Below, one piece after another: positions 28,001-34,361 of a DNA stretch of 64,000 bases; the stretch's first letter is position 1, and each line of letters begins with the position of its first letter. This stretch comes from Salicibibacter cibi (GTDB lineage: Bacteria > Bacillota > Bacilli > Bacillales > Marinococcaceae): positions 3,472,001-3,536,000 of the forward strand of contig NZ_CP054706.1 in NCBI RefSeq assembly GCF_016495865.1, in the 5' to 3' direction. The translations under genes were made by a program, and so were the position numbers. A model generated the notes under the pieces. The model saw nothing but the letters and a program-made list of their open reading frames with translations. It made no database searches and was not told the DNA's origin.

Positions 28001-29203
28001 GAAAACGTCGATACTTGGGAACTTCAAAAGCAGACTGGAAGCATGCTGCCCAATTACATGCGTCCTTCAGCCTATGTATCGATACCGAATTTACCGCTGA
28101 CACCAAACGGTAAACTTGATCAACAAGCGTTACCAGCGCCAGATATGAAAAAGCAAACAGCACATGCCATAACCGCACCCCAAACCCCGCATCAAGAGAT
28201 GTTGGTTGAACTTTTCAGCGAGATCCTTGGTGTAACGCGAATCGGCATCCACGATGGATTCTTTGATCTTGGGGGCCACTCTTTATTGGCGGTTACATTA
28301 ATGAGCCGAATCCAAGAAACATTTGGAGAGAAAATGAGCATCGGAACATTATTTGAATCGCCCACCGTAGAAGGTTTGGCTGAAAAAATAGAGAGCGGGG
28401 AGCAACATGCCGCTCTTGATGTACTCCTCCCACTGCGGAAAAGCGGAGAAGAACAGCCCCTGTTTTGCGTTCATCCCGCTGGTGGGCTCAGTTGGTGCTA
28501 TGCAGGGCTTATGAGTGCCTTGGATCAAAAATATCCATTATATGGGCTTCAAGCACGAGCTATTTCCGAACCGGAGAAACGCCCAAATTCTCTCGATGAA
28601 ATGGCAGCTGATTATATCCGGCAGTTGAAAACTGTTCAATCAGAAGGCCCTTATCGGCTGCTCGGTTGGTCTCTAGGTGGAAATATTGCACAGGCAATGG
28701 CTGTTCATTTACAAGCGGAGGGCGCTGAAGTATCGTCCCTCATTATGCTGGACGCTTATCCGGATCAATTTTTCTATGATCCTGAAGAAGAGAGTAATGT
28801 CGTCATGGGGTTGCTTGCGTTGGGGGGATTTGACATCGAGAATTTAGAGGGAAAGGAAATTTCTCTTCAAAATGCGATCGAATGGCTGCGCCAAGAAGGA
28901 AGTGCGCTTGCCAGCCTTGATGACGAAACCATCCAGAATTTAAAAAACAATTACGTAAACGCGGTAAAGTTATTAAATGGATATCATCCGCAAACATTTG
29001 ATGGGAACGTTCTTTTCTTCCGCTCGACCATTATCCCCGAATGGTTTGAAGGCATTGAACCAGAAAGATGGTCTCCTTATATTAATGGGACTATTTATCA
29101 ATATGAGATCGAATGTGCTCACAAGGATATGTGCCAACCAGGGCCTATTGCGGAAATCGGCACCTACATTACTAACTATCTCAAAGGGGGAAGCTTATCA
29201 TGA
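22061..29203 (+). CDS. dhbF: bacillibactin-type NRPS DhbF (C-A-T-C-A-T-TE)
   Basis: A 2380-residue dimodular peptide synthetase. Condensation 1 has HHIAIDG at 139-145. Adenylation 1 has YTSGSTGSPKG near 613. Carrier Ser is near 1000 (LGGHSLRA). Condensation 2 has HHTIADG near 1181. Adenylation 2 has YTSGSTGKPKG near 1671. The second carrier Ser is near 2073 (LGGHSLLA), and thioesterase GWSLGG near 2201. Specificity residues read DILQLGLIWK for A1 (Gly) and DFWNIGMVHK for A2 (Thr), as I recall them from DhbF. The thioesterase should trimerise and cyclise DHB-Gly-Thr. GGGGGG precedes the ATG. mbtH overlaps its stop by four bases. Confidence 0.95.
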   Translation: MSTELALKMPLTDAQSGIWFAQQLDPYNPSYNTAEYVEIKGTIDTASFARAVSQVIQKTETLHSRFGGEIEKPWQVLDPVVSYSLPLMDVSEQPDPYLACEERMNAELSRPVDLYSDRVFAMILFKLANDHYIWFIKIHHIAIDGFGFYLFTQRAAEHYTYDQTGASIPVATKARFDELIKENQEYKASKTFERDRQFWLDRFADDPDIVSFSNRTEMVSSSALKTSGQLSAHDVETLNKTFQSWHQGIFAAISIYLHRLTGAKDVVLGMPIMGRLGSVALTIPSTVMNIVPLRLTLSPNMTIQDLNRQISQEMKQVKKHGNYRHEHMRRDLNRVGNERRIFGPLVNIVPVDEPLYFNRIKSKRHPLAAGPVDDLTINVYDLTGNEGLRFDFEGNPAIYTNKELHTHHKRLLTFIQTITQVSPQTPIASLGLLDEEEKSRLLNEYNPMLTELDDVFLTKKIGRLAATNPEAIALKCEDRALTYKTLNEESNRWARYFLSKGIGPGDYVAIALPRVSSVVIAMLATLKAGAAYIPLDIDYPAERLRYMIKDADPVCIVTTVTFVTLLPEQDANPIIMLVDHVNDQPWNDCSSQHLTPTEFSVAPGEEDPAYVIYTSGSTGSPKGVVIPRKGLHNFIEDMRERFLLNERDEWLAVTTIAFDISALELYLPLTSGASVLFASKESVQEPGKLSSLMTRQEVTFMQATPTLWQVLMNHAPASLAGLHVLTGGEALPKHLKDQLLAHACEVTNLYGPTETTIWSTAKLIDIEDATTPSIGKPITNTSVYVLDNGLTLVPEGTIGELYIAGEGLASGYHGRPALTAERFIADPFGKPGSRMYRTGDLARWLEDGSLDYLGRVDHQIKLRGFRLELGEIEEVYAGHFMVEHIVVTIREDTSGDPWLVAYIIPATGDPIDSEQVREYGRKYLPDYMIPSAFVTLEKFPVTPNGKVDRKALPVPSISHGREKKLPRTSQEEVLAALFKEVLPGVDVGIDEDFFYLGGHSLRAVRLANRIKDVFGDEIGIGKIFDFPSVERLAQQLNGSKESFQPALIKQERPERVPLSFEQRRLWFLYQMEGPQPTYNIPLVTWIRGELDLEALEQALFDVVRRHETLRTIFLEKDGEAEQLILPIEQAIPVLSITECQGEDIQAYLNEAVQTSFKLEQSPMLKAQVFKRGAGDHVFMLLLHHTIADGWSLAPLNHDLSLAYTARKKKTTLTWPELPLQYADYAIWQKQWIREVDNPESHSGKQLNYWKKALHGLPEQLDLPFDGQRQFSGNVLGDTVEFACSDVTHKQLLDLSKSEGCSLFMVLQSGLAALLSRLGAGADIPIGSPIAGRNDDQLTDLIGYFVNTLVLRTNTEGDPPFHELLQRVKRFNVKAYKHQDLPFEVLVEHLNPQRIQGKNPLFQVMLAFQNTPEHSLDLPEATAVSEIRTVGAAKFDLTFEIEEKRDNKGQPLGLNGMIEYRTDLFAKETIEQMAFRFIQLLKNAVVDPATAISQLNVLTPNEKHFLSQKEDTGEHRTFLPPQIFEEQAMSNPEAVAVVCGEENVSYRSLNDQVNQIARLFISYGIGPGHFIAIALPRSINMIVAILATQKAGAAYIPLDPSHPRARLDYMIADAHPTCIVMNSEVRLSAPNALLFTLDDRDTTAKVHMFDKGNIEQWERTRALSIEDAAYVIYTSGSTGKPKGVVIPHQNVSRLFSATEGWFSFTATDVWTLFHSYAFDFSVWEMWGAFLNGGKLIIIPHEVSRNPEAFLEVLVNEKVTVLNQTPSAFYQLMQAETDWEYLQEQLSLRYIIFGGEALDFSRLQSWYDHFPSDKPQLVNMYGITETTVHVTYQPLSRAMVHSSGSSIVGKEIPDLNVYVLDEQLQPVPAGVTGEMYVAGKGLAQGYLGKPALTAERFIANPFGEPGSRLYRTGDMARWNLDGTLDYLGRADHQVKIRGFRIELGEIDHVILQHKMVKEVATVVREDRPGDQRIVAYVVSAGEENVDTWELQKQTGSMLPNYMRPSAYVSIPNLPLTPNGKLDQQALPAPDMKKQTAHAITAPQTPHQEMLVELFSEILGVTRIGIHDGFFDLGGHSLLAVTLMSRIQETFGEKMSIGTLFESPTVEGLAEKIESGEQHAALDVLLPLRKSGEEQPLFCVHPAGGLSWCYAGLMSALDQKYPLYGLQARAISEPEKRPNSLDEMAADYIRQLKTVQSEGPYRLLGWSLGGNIAQAMAVHLQAEGAEVSSLIMLDAYPDQFFYDPEEESNVVMGLLALGGFDIENLEGKEISLQNAIEWLRQEGSALASLDDETIQNLKNNYVNAVKLLNGYHPQTFDGNVLFFRSTIIPEWFEGIEPERWSPYINGTIYQYEIECAHKDMCQPGPIAEIGTYITNYLKGGSLS

Positions 29204-29391
29204 ATCCATTTGCCCAAGATGCATCTCTCTATTTTGTTTTACAGAATGCTCAAGGCCAATTTTCACTTTGGCCATCCTTTGTTCAAGTGCCAGAGGGGTG
29301 GACTGTCTTACTCGAAGACGAATATGAAATATGCGTGCACTACATTAATGCAGAATGGCATGATCTAACGCCTAAAGGAGAAAGATCATAA
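29200..29391 (+). CDS. MbtH-like NRPS accessory protein
   Basis: A 63-residue MbtH-family protein that binds and activates adenylation domains, here those of DhbF. Hallmarks are NAQGQFSLWPSFVQVPEGW at residues 16-34. The end EWHDLTP replaces the commoner W-x-D-x-R-P. It starts inside the dhbF stop (ATGA), so it is translationally coupled. B. subtilis places its homologue at the same spot after dhbF. Confidence 0.92.
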   Translation: MNPFAQDASLYFVLQNAQGQFSLWPSFVQVPEGWTVLLEDEYEICVHYINAEWHDLTPKGERS

Positions 29392-29396
29392 GAAGC

Positions 29397-29966
29397 ATGA
29401 TAAAAATCAGAACCCCGAAAGCTGCCACTTGCACCGTTTACGTCATGTCGATGTTTATGGTTTCCATGGACACGACGATGCTAATTGTGGCATTGCCAGT
29501 GATTGCGCATGAATTCGGCGTCTCACCGAGTAGCGTTTCGTCCGTTAACATCACCTATTTGGTCAGCCTTGCCGCCTGTCTTCCGGCGGCCGGGTGGATC
29601 GGTGATCGTTTTGGCAGTGAACGAGTCCTTCTGATCGCAATAACGGTATTCACCGTAGCCCCTCGGCCATACGATTGGAGCCATCCAATTTTCTGTGTTT
29701 GCCAATATTTCAGGGCCACAAATGTCCTATTTCAAGTTCAGAATCGAATCGGGGCAGCAATTGGAATCGCAATTCTGGCCAGTGCTCTCTCCATGTTTGG
29801 ATCCGGAGCGGCCGGTGGTTCAGATGATGGGCTTTTCGCCTATAGGGTTGCAATGCTTACAACAGCTGGATTTCTTCTGGTTGCCTTGGCACTATCAAGT
29901 CGAATCCATGATGCTGACGCGCAAATTGCTATGAAACGATCAGCTGAACAAGCAAAGGCCGGGTAG
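29397..29966 (+). pseudogene. internally deleted MFS exporter (DHA2/EmrB type)
   Basis: The frame is open for 189 residues but is not a whole transporter. The first part, through PAAGWIGDRFGSERVLLIAI, is the first two or three helices of a 14-helix MFS exporter. It then jumps, near 29660, to a late segment ending in QNRIGAAIGIAILASALS. Around the junction the family sequence GAIQFSVFANISGPQM lies in the +1 frame before returning, so there is a large deletion plus compensating frameshifts. Intact relatives have about 470 residues. By position it was probably the bacillibactin exporter; it should be inactive. Confidence 0.78.
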
Positions 29967-29997
29967 TCATAAAATAAACAGAACGGAGGCGGTTCAT

Positions 29998-30693
29998 GTG
30001 ACGATAGAGCTGTATACCTGTTCGTTTCCCCGACATTATAGTCAGCACCACCTCTCCATAACGGTAGATAAACTACCGAAAATTTCACAAGAAAAAATCA
30101 AACGTTTTCATTATTTGGAAGATGCGTACCGAAGCGCACTCGGAGAAACCCTTGTTTTACATCTTCTTGAAAAAAAATATGGGGCAACTGTAAGAAAGGG
30201 AATTAGAAAGGAAATAACTGAATACGGCAAACCGTATTTTCCTCAGTATCCTTTGTTTCATTATAATCAATCGCATGCAGGAGAATGGGTGGCTTGTGGC
30301 TTGTACCATCAAGAAATCGGAGTTGATGTGGAATGCATTCAACCCATAGATAAAAATATCTTAAAGAGCTGTTTCACCTCTAGTGAACGATCATTCATTT
30401 TCCATGCGGATGACTCAGATGCAGCAGCATGCCAGGTTTGGAGCATGAAAGAAAGTTACGTCAAAGCAGAAGGGAGAGGGCTTTTTTTACCGGTAGATTC
30501 TTTTGAGGTCCTGCCCACTGGTGAAGGGTATTTCATGGTCCAACAGAAAAGCGATACTGGGAGAGATCAAGAGGCTTATGGATGTTCCTATCCACTTCAA
30601 GAAGGCTATCAGTTGTCGGTTTGTGCGCTTGGTGCTGTGAGAAGTGATTTTCCTTCAACAGTTATTTTCCAGGATATAGAACATATTTGTTAA
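29998..30693 (+). CDS. sfp: 4'-phosphopantetheinyl transferase Sfp
   Basis: Transfers phosphopantetheine from coenzyme A to carrier domains of DhbB and DhbF. The 231-residue protein has the Sfp-class signatures IGVDVECI near residues 107-114 (Mg ligands) and WSMKESYVKAEGRGL near 149-163 (with the catalytic Lys and Glu). The GTG start has GGAGG seven bases upstream. Unlike B. subtilis, where sfp sits in the surfactin region, it is here the last gene of the siderophore operon, which makes the pathway self-contained for carrier activation. Confidence 0.92.
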   Translation: MTIELYTCSFPRHYSQHHLSITVDKLPKISQEKIKRFHYLEDAYRSALGETLVLHLLEKKYGATVRKGIRKEITEYGKPYFPQYPLFHYNQSHAGEWVACGLYHQEIGVDVECIQPIDKNILKSCFTSSERSFIFHADDSDAAACQVWSMKESYVKAEGRGLFLPVDSFEVLPTGEGYFMVQQKSDTGRDQEAYGCSYPLQEGYQLSVCALGAVRSDFPSTVIFQDIEHIC

Positions 30694-30703
30694 TCTCTAA
30701 AAA

Positions 30704-30756
30704 TTAACAGGTGTTGGGCAAACGAAAAACAGATGCTTAAAAGAAACACCTGTTAA
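30704..30756. other. 12-bp inverted repeat after sfp
   Basis: TTAACAGGTGTT and AACACCTGTTAA around a 29-base loop, just past the sfp stop. There is no T run, so it may be a processing or transcript-end hairpin rather than a classical terminator. Confidence 0.5.
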
Positions 30757-30830
30757 ACATGCATATTGTATTGAGAACGTTTTTGTTCACATTGTTCCCA
30801 CAGCCTCTATAAGCTCTGTCATATAAGTAT

Positions 30831-31204
30831 TGGTGGAGACGGCGGGAGTTGAACCCGCGTCCAGAAATATTGCCGCTTAAACGTCTACGAGCGTAGTCGC
30901 CGTATTATCATTCGCTGTCATTTCAGCCCGGCGACGGGCTTACATGCAGCTAGTCTGATTAGTCTCTTCTGCCGGCCTCAGACGGTGGCCGGTCAGCGTA
31001 GCCCGCTATGAGTGAGACCCTTCAAACTTCCACGCGGGCGATGGAAGGAAGGATCCGCAACTGTTACGCAGCTACTGGTGCAGCTGGTGTTGCGAAAGTT
31101 TCTTTAGCTTTGCCAGTTATTATTGGCGTGGGCCTTTCTCGAGCATGCCCAGCTCGGCTCGCAGTTTAAGCTCAATCTATCCCTGTCGAATCCGTATCGT
31201 CCCC
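30831..31204 (-). ncRNA. ssrA: transfer-messenger RNA
   Basis: The tRNA-like ends are complementary: 5' GGGGACGATACGGATTCGACA and 3' GTTCAACTCCCGCCGTCTCC with encoded CCA. The 374-nt length is normal for Bacillaceae. The tag frame reads TGKAKETFATPAAPVAA then TAA (31117 to 31064); the exact resume codon could be the Thr or Gly codon. It rescues stalled ribosomes with SmpB, whose gene is not next to it here. Confidence 0.95.
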
Positions 31205-31232
31205 GGATAAGCAGAGGAACTTCCCTCTGGAC

Positions 31233-31238
31233 ATTATA
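31233..31238 (-). promoter_or_regulatory. tmRNA -10 box
   Basis: TATAAT on the minus strand about 29 bases before the mature 5' end. The -35 region (17-base spacing) has poor match, so only the -10 is called. A short hairpin around AGAGGGAAGTTCCTCT lies in the precursor leader. Confidence 0.5.
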
Positions 31239-31287
31239 TGATAGCATGTTACCAGAGAGATGTAAAGGGGGTATTTTATTTTCTTCG

Positions 31288-31950
31288 CTATTCCATCACA
31301 TAAGTCACATTCTCCATCGTATCCACGTCAAGATCCGCGGGAACACGTAAATAAAGGAGCGTACGCCCTTGCTGACCGGCGAAGATGTTGTCATCCTCTT
31401 CGAATTGATGAAAAGGAAAAGGCTCCTCGAAAACGCTATATTCCACTTCAAACAATTCCGGTTCAACGATGGTCAATGTGTCATCTTCCACGTCCACTTC
31501 GGGAGGATATGGGTTTGCGACTTCCTGACCTTCAACTGTCGATGGGACTTGATAATAGGCGATTTCCAAACTGCTATCATTTTCTTCTTTTTCTTCGATA
31601 TAGATGGATAAATTGATCCTGTCATTGTCCGGTGTTTCCAACGCCAACTGCTCCTCATCGTAAGCAAATGCCCAGTGCTCATGGAGATACGTGTCATCAA
31701 GATCGCCGCTTTGCGCCGCCTCCTGTAACTGCTCACCTTCCTGAGCAACGGTTTGAGCGTCAAGTCCTTCGCCGGCCGTTTCATGTTGATTTGCAATCAC
31801 TACAAACAACAGCATGGAAACGACTAAAACAACCGCATATCCGCCCATGAGCCATAATGCTCTTTTCCCGCGCAAAGCTGTTTTTGAAACGAAACCACTG
31901 ATCAGCACAATCAAAAATACAAATATAAACATTTGCAACAGCATGCTCAT
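31288..31950 (-). CDS. membrane-anchored protein of the ABC operon
   Basis: A 220-residue protein with two N-terminal membrane helices (about residues 3-22 and 32-53). A very acidic domain of some 165 residues follows, probably outside the cell. I do not recognise a family. Its ATG overlaps the permease stop by four bases, so it is coupled to the GntR-ABC operon, and its product may be an accessory of that transporter or signal module. It is the last gene before tmRNA. Confidence 0.75.
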   Translation of the reverse strand: MSMLLQMFIFVFLIVLISGFVSKTALRGKRALWLMGGYAVVLVVSMLLFVVIANQHETAGEGLDAQTVAQEGEQLQEAAQSGDLDDTYLHEHWAFAYDEEQLALETPDNDRINLSIYIEEKEENDSSLEIAYYQVPSTVEGQEVANPYPPEVDVEDDTLTIVEPELFEVEYSVFEEPFPFHQFEEDDNIFAGQQGRTLLYLRVPADLDVDTMENVTYVME

Positions 31951-32672
31951 CTTTTCACCTCTAACCGGTTCGATATCAAGCCCGAAACTGTAAAAAGAAC
32001 CGCTATGCTCAACACTGCTTTTATTACAAACATGGGGAATGAAGACTCTTCAAAGAAAACTCCCATTGCATTCAAATTCAGTACGTTCGTCACAGCAATA
32101 ATCGTCGCGGGAACGACAATCACCCATACCCAATGCAACTGTCCGAGCATGCCCACGAAATACCCGAGGGCGCTGAAAAGAAAAATGAACAAAACAGCTG
32201 CCGTTGTCCCCGTCAACATATACAACGGATCCGTATATCCGCCGGATACGAGCACATCTTGATAGCCGGCACCATAGTACATGAGCACTTGCAATAAAAA
32301 ACCGGATAATACTGCTGTGATCCCTCCCGCGACACTGAAAATACCAATAAATATAATAGACGAAAAATGGCTGGTCATTCGATTGGTAACAAACGCAAAG
32401 GCATCCTCCCTGTAGGCTTTCGTTGTGAGCAACAGAGAACTAATAAAGCCCCAAACGATGGTAACCCCCATCACAACATCCGCCGTGTAATATTGGACTT
32501 CCATCTCAGTGGCGACACCACCGTAACTTGACATGGCAGTGCCGTTAAAAGATAAAAGGACGCCAAGTAATTGTACGATCACGAGTGTGGCAAACACATC
32601 AAGGTAAGCTTTGAACTTGTAGCGCACTTGATTGGCAATCACACCGGTTCGGCTAGCTTCAGTCAAAGACAT
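31947..32672 (-). CDS. ABC transporter permease
   Basis: A 241-residue integral membrane protein with about six hydrophobic helices (from FATLVIVQLLGVLLSF near residue 30 to a last helix before NRLEVKR). It resembles the permeases of YtrBC/YhcG-type ABC exporters that respond to cell-envelope stress. The substrate is unknown. It overlaps the ATPase gene by 14 bases, so both subunits are made together. Confidence 0.82.
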   Translation of the reverse strand: MSLTEASRTGVIANQVRYKFKAYLDVFATLVIVQLLGVLLSFNGTAMSSYGGVATEMEVQYYTADVVMGVTIVWGFISSLLLTTKAYREDAFAFVTNRMTSHFSSIIFIGIFSVAGGITAVLSGFLLQVLMYYGAGYQDVLVSGGYTDPLYMLTGTTAAVLFIFLFSALGYFVGMLGQLHWVWVIVVPATIIAVTNVLNLNAMGVFFEESSFPMFVIKAVLSIAVLFTVSGLISNRLEVKR

Positions 32673-33555
32673 CGTCTATGCCCCCAGTCGTTTTCGCGGT
32701 AAGGTAAACACAGGCATCACTTGCTGATATCGGGAAGAGATGAATGCCCGCCTGCTTCATTTTTTGCAATTCTGCCGTCGAAAAGTCATTCCTTGCCACA
32801 ACATAGACATTTTTAGGTCCAACCTTTTTGGCATATAAAATGTCCCGATGAATAAGCCACGGATAGACCAAATCTTCTTTTCCGGTGAAACCAATGGTGG
32901 TGTCTTGCAGATCTTCCATCGACATGTGCAAAGATTTCTCTCCATCATCCATGAGGACAACCTCTTCCAAAATATCCTCGATTTCTTCGAGATGGTGGCT
33001 TGATAAAAGCATCGTCCGCGGATAGGCAATGTAATCTTTTAACAAAGCACGGTACATATCTTTTCTCACAGCCGCATCCATGCCATTTGTTGGTTCATCA
33101 AGAATGGTGAGCGGACAGCGAGCAGCAATGCCAAGTACCATGTTAAATGTGCTACGCTGCCCTTTGGAAAGGTGCTTATGACGTTGATTACGGTCCAGAT
33201 CGAAATAAAGAATAAGTTGTTCGGCCAATTCCCCGTCCCAATTGCCATAAAAGTTCCCCGCTTCCTTCATGATGTCGGCGACTGTCAGCGTCGTCGGAAA
33301 ATGCATGTCTTCATCGATAAAAATCGTATTTTCCGATACAAACAAGTTATTAAATGGCCGCTTGGAAAAGACGTTCACCTCACCTGACGTTTCCCGTAAA
33401 AATCCGGCGATAATTTTCATTAAGGTCGTTTTTCCGGCCCCATTCCGACCGACAAGTCCGACGATTTTGTTTTCATCGATCGTCATTGATAGTCCGTTTA
33501 GCGCATTTGTTCGTTTATAGGATTTCGCCACATCCTTACACTCGATGATAGTCAT
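32659..33555 (-). CDS. ABC transporter ATP-binding protein
   Basis: A 298-residue nucleotide-binding subunit. Walker A is GLVGRNGAGKTT near residues 33-44. The signature loop reads LSKGQRS, a common variant of LSGGQ, near 137-143. Walker B is LTILDEPTNGMD near 155-166, with the switch His in LLSSHHLEE. About 90 residues after the core form an extra domain. It overlaps the regulator gene by four bases. Role: drives the adjacent permease, probably in antibiotic or stress efflux. Confidence 0.9.
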   Translation of the reverse strand: MTIIECKDVAKSYKRTNALNGLSMTIDENKIVGLVGRNGAGKTTLMKIIAGFLRETSGEVNVFSKRPFNNLFVSENTIFIDEDMHFPTTLTVADIMKEAGNFYGNWDGELAEQLILYFDLDRNQRHKHLSKGQRSTFNMVLGIAARCPLTILDEPTNGMDAAVRKDMYRALLKDYIAYPRTMLLSSHHLEEIEDILEEVVLMDDGEKSLHMSMEDLQDTTIGFTGKEDLVYPWLIHRDILYAKKVGPKNVYVVARNDFSTAELQKMKQAGIHLFPISASDACVYLTAKTTGGIDDVFD

Positions 33556-33938
33556 TGTTCGTCCTCCTTGCTCCCGGCCTTTACAGTTCTTAACAGTGCG
33601 ATCAATTCTTCTTCGTTTATACCCAGTCGTTCCGCTTCCCGAACGATATTTTCCATCATACTTTTTAAATTTTGGTTCTTGCGTTTATGGACGATGATCG
33701 CTTTGGCCTCGTTTGTAACAAACTTACCAAGCCCTCGTTTGTCGTACAAAATTTTTTCCTCCGCCAGTTTCGTTAACCCTTTGGCCGCCGTCGCCGGATT
33801 AATGTTGAACATGTCCGCAAGCGTGTATTGGGAATACACCTTGTCATCGATTCCAAAGGCCCCATTCAAAATTTCACCTTCGATCCATTCGGAAATTTGG
33901 ATATAGATCGGCTTTAGTTCATCTGGATTAAGAATCAA
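33552..33938 (-). CDS. GntR family regulator, YtrA type
   Basis: A 128-residue short GntR repressor. The N-terminal winged helix spans about residues 8-72 (PIYIQISEWIEGEILNGAFG, then YSQYTLADMFNINPATAAKG). A small dimerisation tail follows instead of a ligand domain, as in YtrA. It heads a four-gene overlapping operon with the ABC genes and probably represses it until envelope stress. No clear operator was seen; positions 33939-34130 are otherwise without a gene. Confidence 0.88.
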   Translation of the reverse strand: MILNPDELKPIYIQISEWIEGEILNGAFGIDDKVYSQYTLADMFNINPATAAKGLTKLAEEKILYDKRGLGKFVTNEAKAIIVHKRKNQNLKSMMENIVREAERLGINEEELIALLRTVKAGSKEDEQ

Positions 33939-34133
33939 GGCTTCTCCTCTCTTCTACATCAGTGCATTAGTTGTGTAACCTAGTATAGTAGCCACTGGTG
34001 AAAAAATCAATAGAGTCATGTACACAACTGCTACCAACAAAAAAACGGCTAAACAATCGACCATAGTGATGAAGGATTCTGTTATGTCAGATTGCAATCG
34101 TTTGGACGCCATGAACCTTCTGAATCTCGCATA

Positions 34134-34270
34134 TTATGGCGTCATCGGATCGTGATGACGCCATAAAACAGCGCATTTATACATTTAATGGCGTCCACCA
34201 TTGGCATCAATGACACCATAAAGCTTCCTATTCTTGATTATGATGGCGTCATCCGAATGCTTTTGACGAC
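34134..34270. repeat. three related palindromes, ATGGCGTC core
   Basis: The first is perfect: TTATGGCGTCAT and ATGACGCCATAA around nine bases (34134-34166). The second (34184-34222) is a degenerate version with ATGGCGTC/GACACCAT. The third (34238-34270) keeps only TGATGGCGTCA and a partial right arm. They lie between the rnr terminator and the GntR operon and look like a decaying small hairpin repeat. Confidence 0.6.
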
Positions 34271-34331
34271 ACGCTCCGCGACACCCCGATGATAGATGGT
34301 GGCTAACGGGAATGTATCCACACTCGCCAAT

Positions 34332-34359
34332 AAAAAAAGCCCTTCGAAAAGAGCTTTCT
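34332..34359 (-). terminator. rnr terminator
   Basis: On the minus strand AAAGCTCTT, TTCG and AAGGGCTTT are followed by TTTT, directly after the rnr stop. Confidence 0.85.
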
Positions 34360-34361
34360 CG

